DNA of 49,194 nucleotides from Vibrio sp. FE10 (lineage in GTDB: Bacteria > Pseudomonadota > Gammaproteobacteria > Enterobacterales > Vibrionaceae), in the NCBI RefSeq assembly GCF_030297155.1, contig NZ_AP028069.1, positions 1 to 49,194 on the forward strand, in the 5' to 3' direction. The notes under the pieces are model-generated. The model was not told the origin of the DNA and made no database searches. It saw only the letters and a list, made by a program, of their open reading frames with translations. The translations under genes and the position numbers were made by a program. This document shows positions 48,783-49,194 of this stretch, piece by piece. Each line of letters begins with the position of its first letter. The stretch's first letter is position 1.

Positions 48783-49194
48783 ATGTCTCCTTTTTTCCCT
48801 GTATTAGCCATGGTTGCCTTGTTTGTGACGACCTCGTCTCACGCATACACGCAAGAAGAGCTTGAAGCTTTCAGAGAGCTTGAAGCTTCTATGCTTGAAG
48901 CGCCCGTTTCTGAGGATGTAGTGCGTACTGTCGAATCTCAATATGAAGCAAGTAGTGAGTATTCATCCAAGGCGAAAGAGATGGCTCTGTTTTGGCAAGA
49001 AAAATTAAGACCTCAACATCTAGAACGGGTAATTGATATTCCTGAGCCAAAACAAAATCCCAATGCAGCCCCTACGGGAGTGATGGTGTTTGTTTCGCTC
49101 ACTATGCCAGATGCCACTTTACGTGCCTTGCTCAAACAAAGCGCGCAGTGGCAAGTGCCTTTGGTAATACGTGGTGTTCTACCTGGCGGCTTTC
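48783..49194 (+). CDS. trbC: TrbC pilus-assembly protein, N-terminal part (gene crosses the window ends)
   Basis: Begins at ATG 48783 (GAGG upstream) with a signal peptide (about 1-22, ending SSHA), a charged helix rich in EELEAFRELEASMLE, and GVMVFVSLTMPDATLRALLKQSA, the conserved TrbC core; the window ends inside RGVLPGGF. The gene continues at base 1, giving 232 residues in all. Periplasmic pilus assembly protein acting with TraW; some plasmids carry a traW-trbC fusion. Confidence 0.92.
   Translation, partial: MSPFFPVLAMVALFVTTSSHAYTQEELEAFRELEASMLEAPVSEDVVRTVESQYEASSEYSSKAKEMALFWQEKLRPQHLERVIDIPEPKQNPNAAPTGVMVFVSLTMPDATLRALLKQSAQWQVPLVIRGVLPGGF

Noticed and set aside
1..49194. CRISPR array, tRNA, rRNA, intact transposase or antibiotic-resistance gene
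   Set aside because: No regularly spaced short repeats, no tRNA-like sequence with CCA end, no rRNA segment, no transposase or resistance protein was seen on either strand. The direct repeats present are few and irregularly spaced.

Overview
The window appears to be one complete circular conjugative plasmid of 49,194 bp, cut open inside a gene. The last base (49194) and the first two bases join into a single in-frame codon of trbC: the start of that gene lies at 48783-49194 and its end at 1-287. Gene order across the join (traW-traU-trbC-traN) is the F-type order. The transfer proteins, the moderate base composition and the F-like nick region suggest a Vibrio or a close relative in the Vibrionaceae. 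From memory the layout resembles the ~50-60 kb F-like plasmids of Vibrio vulnificus; no search was run. No rRNA, tRNA, CRISPR array, intact insertion sequence or antibiotic-resistance gene was seen.

Layout. (1) 38.4-49.2 kb continuing to 16.9 kb: transfer region on the + strand. Two divergent regulators (a small DNA-binding candidate and a LuxR-type HTH protein) are followed by traY, an unknown gene, traA-L-E-K-B-V-C, trbI, traW, traU, trbC, traN, traF, trbB, traH, traG, a secreted Rap1a/Tai-like protein at the usual entry-exclusion position, traD, and traI (a MobF relaxase-helicase with an extra primase-like C-terminus). (2) 16.9-17.8 kb: a convergent relaxosome-accessory gene and an F-like oriT with a recognisable nick sequence at about 17614/17615. 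(3) 17.8-29.8 kb: leading region, with every gene on the - strand, so each is antisense to the strand that should enter the recipient first. It holds a lytic transglycosylase, a J-domain protein, a DGQHR/DndB-like protein, many small unknown genes and a parA-parB operon. Six near-identical promoters, five copies of a shared 5' leader, two pairs of long structured repeats and a 39-nt-arm inverted repeat sit among these genes. (4) 30-36.5 kb: accessory cargo. It holds a five-gene membrane/coiled-coil operon behind a small HTH gene, a HEPN/Abi-like gene, a tyrosine-recombinase relic with an in-frame stop, a CoiA/GIY-YIG/HTH fusion and a lipoprotein. (5) 36.5-38.4 kb: a mostly non-coding, AT-rich and repeat-rich stretch with a perfect CRP-type site and an HTH gene; this is the best candidate for the replication origin.

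How it works together. TraA pilin is assembled by TraL/E/K/B/V/C and finished by TraW/U/TrbC/TraN/F/H/G with TrbI and TrbB. TraI, the accessory protein and TraY should form the relaxosome, which TraD couples to the channel. The uniform leading-region promoters and structured repeats look like a programme for making establishment proteins early after entry. ParA/ParB, possibly with three long palindromes as centromere sites, would maintain the plasmid. No canonical replication initiator was recognised.
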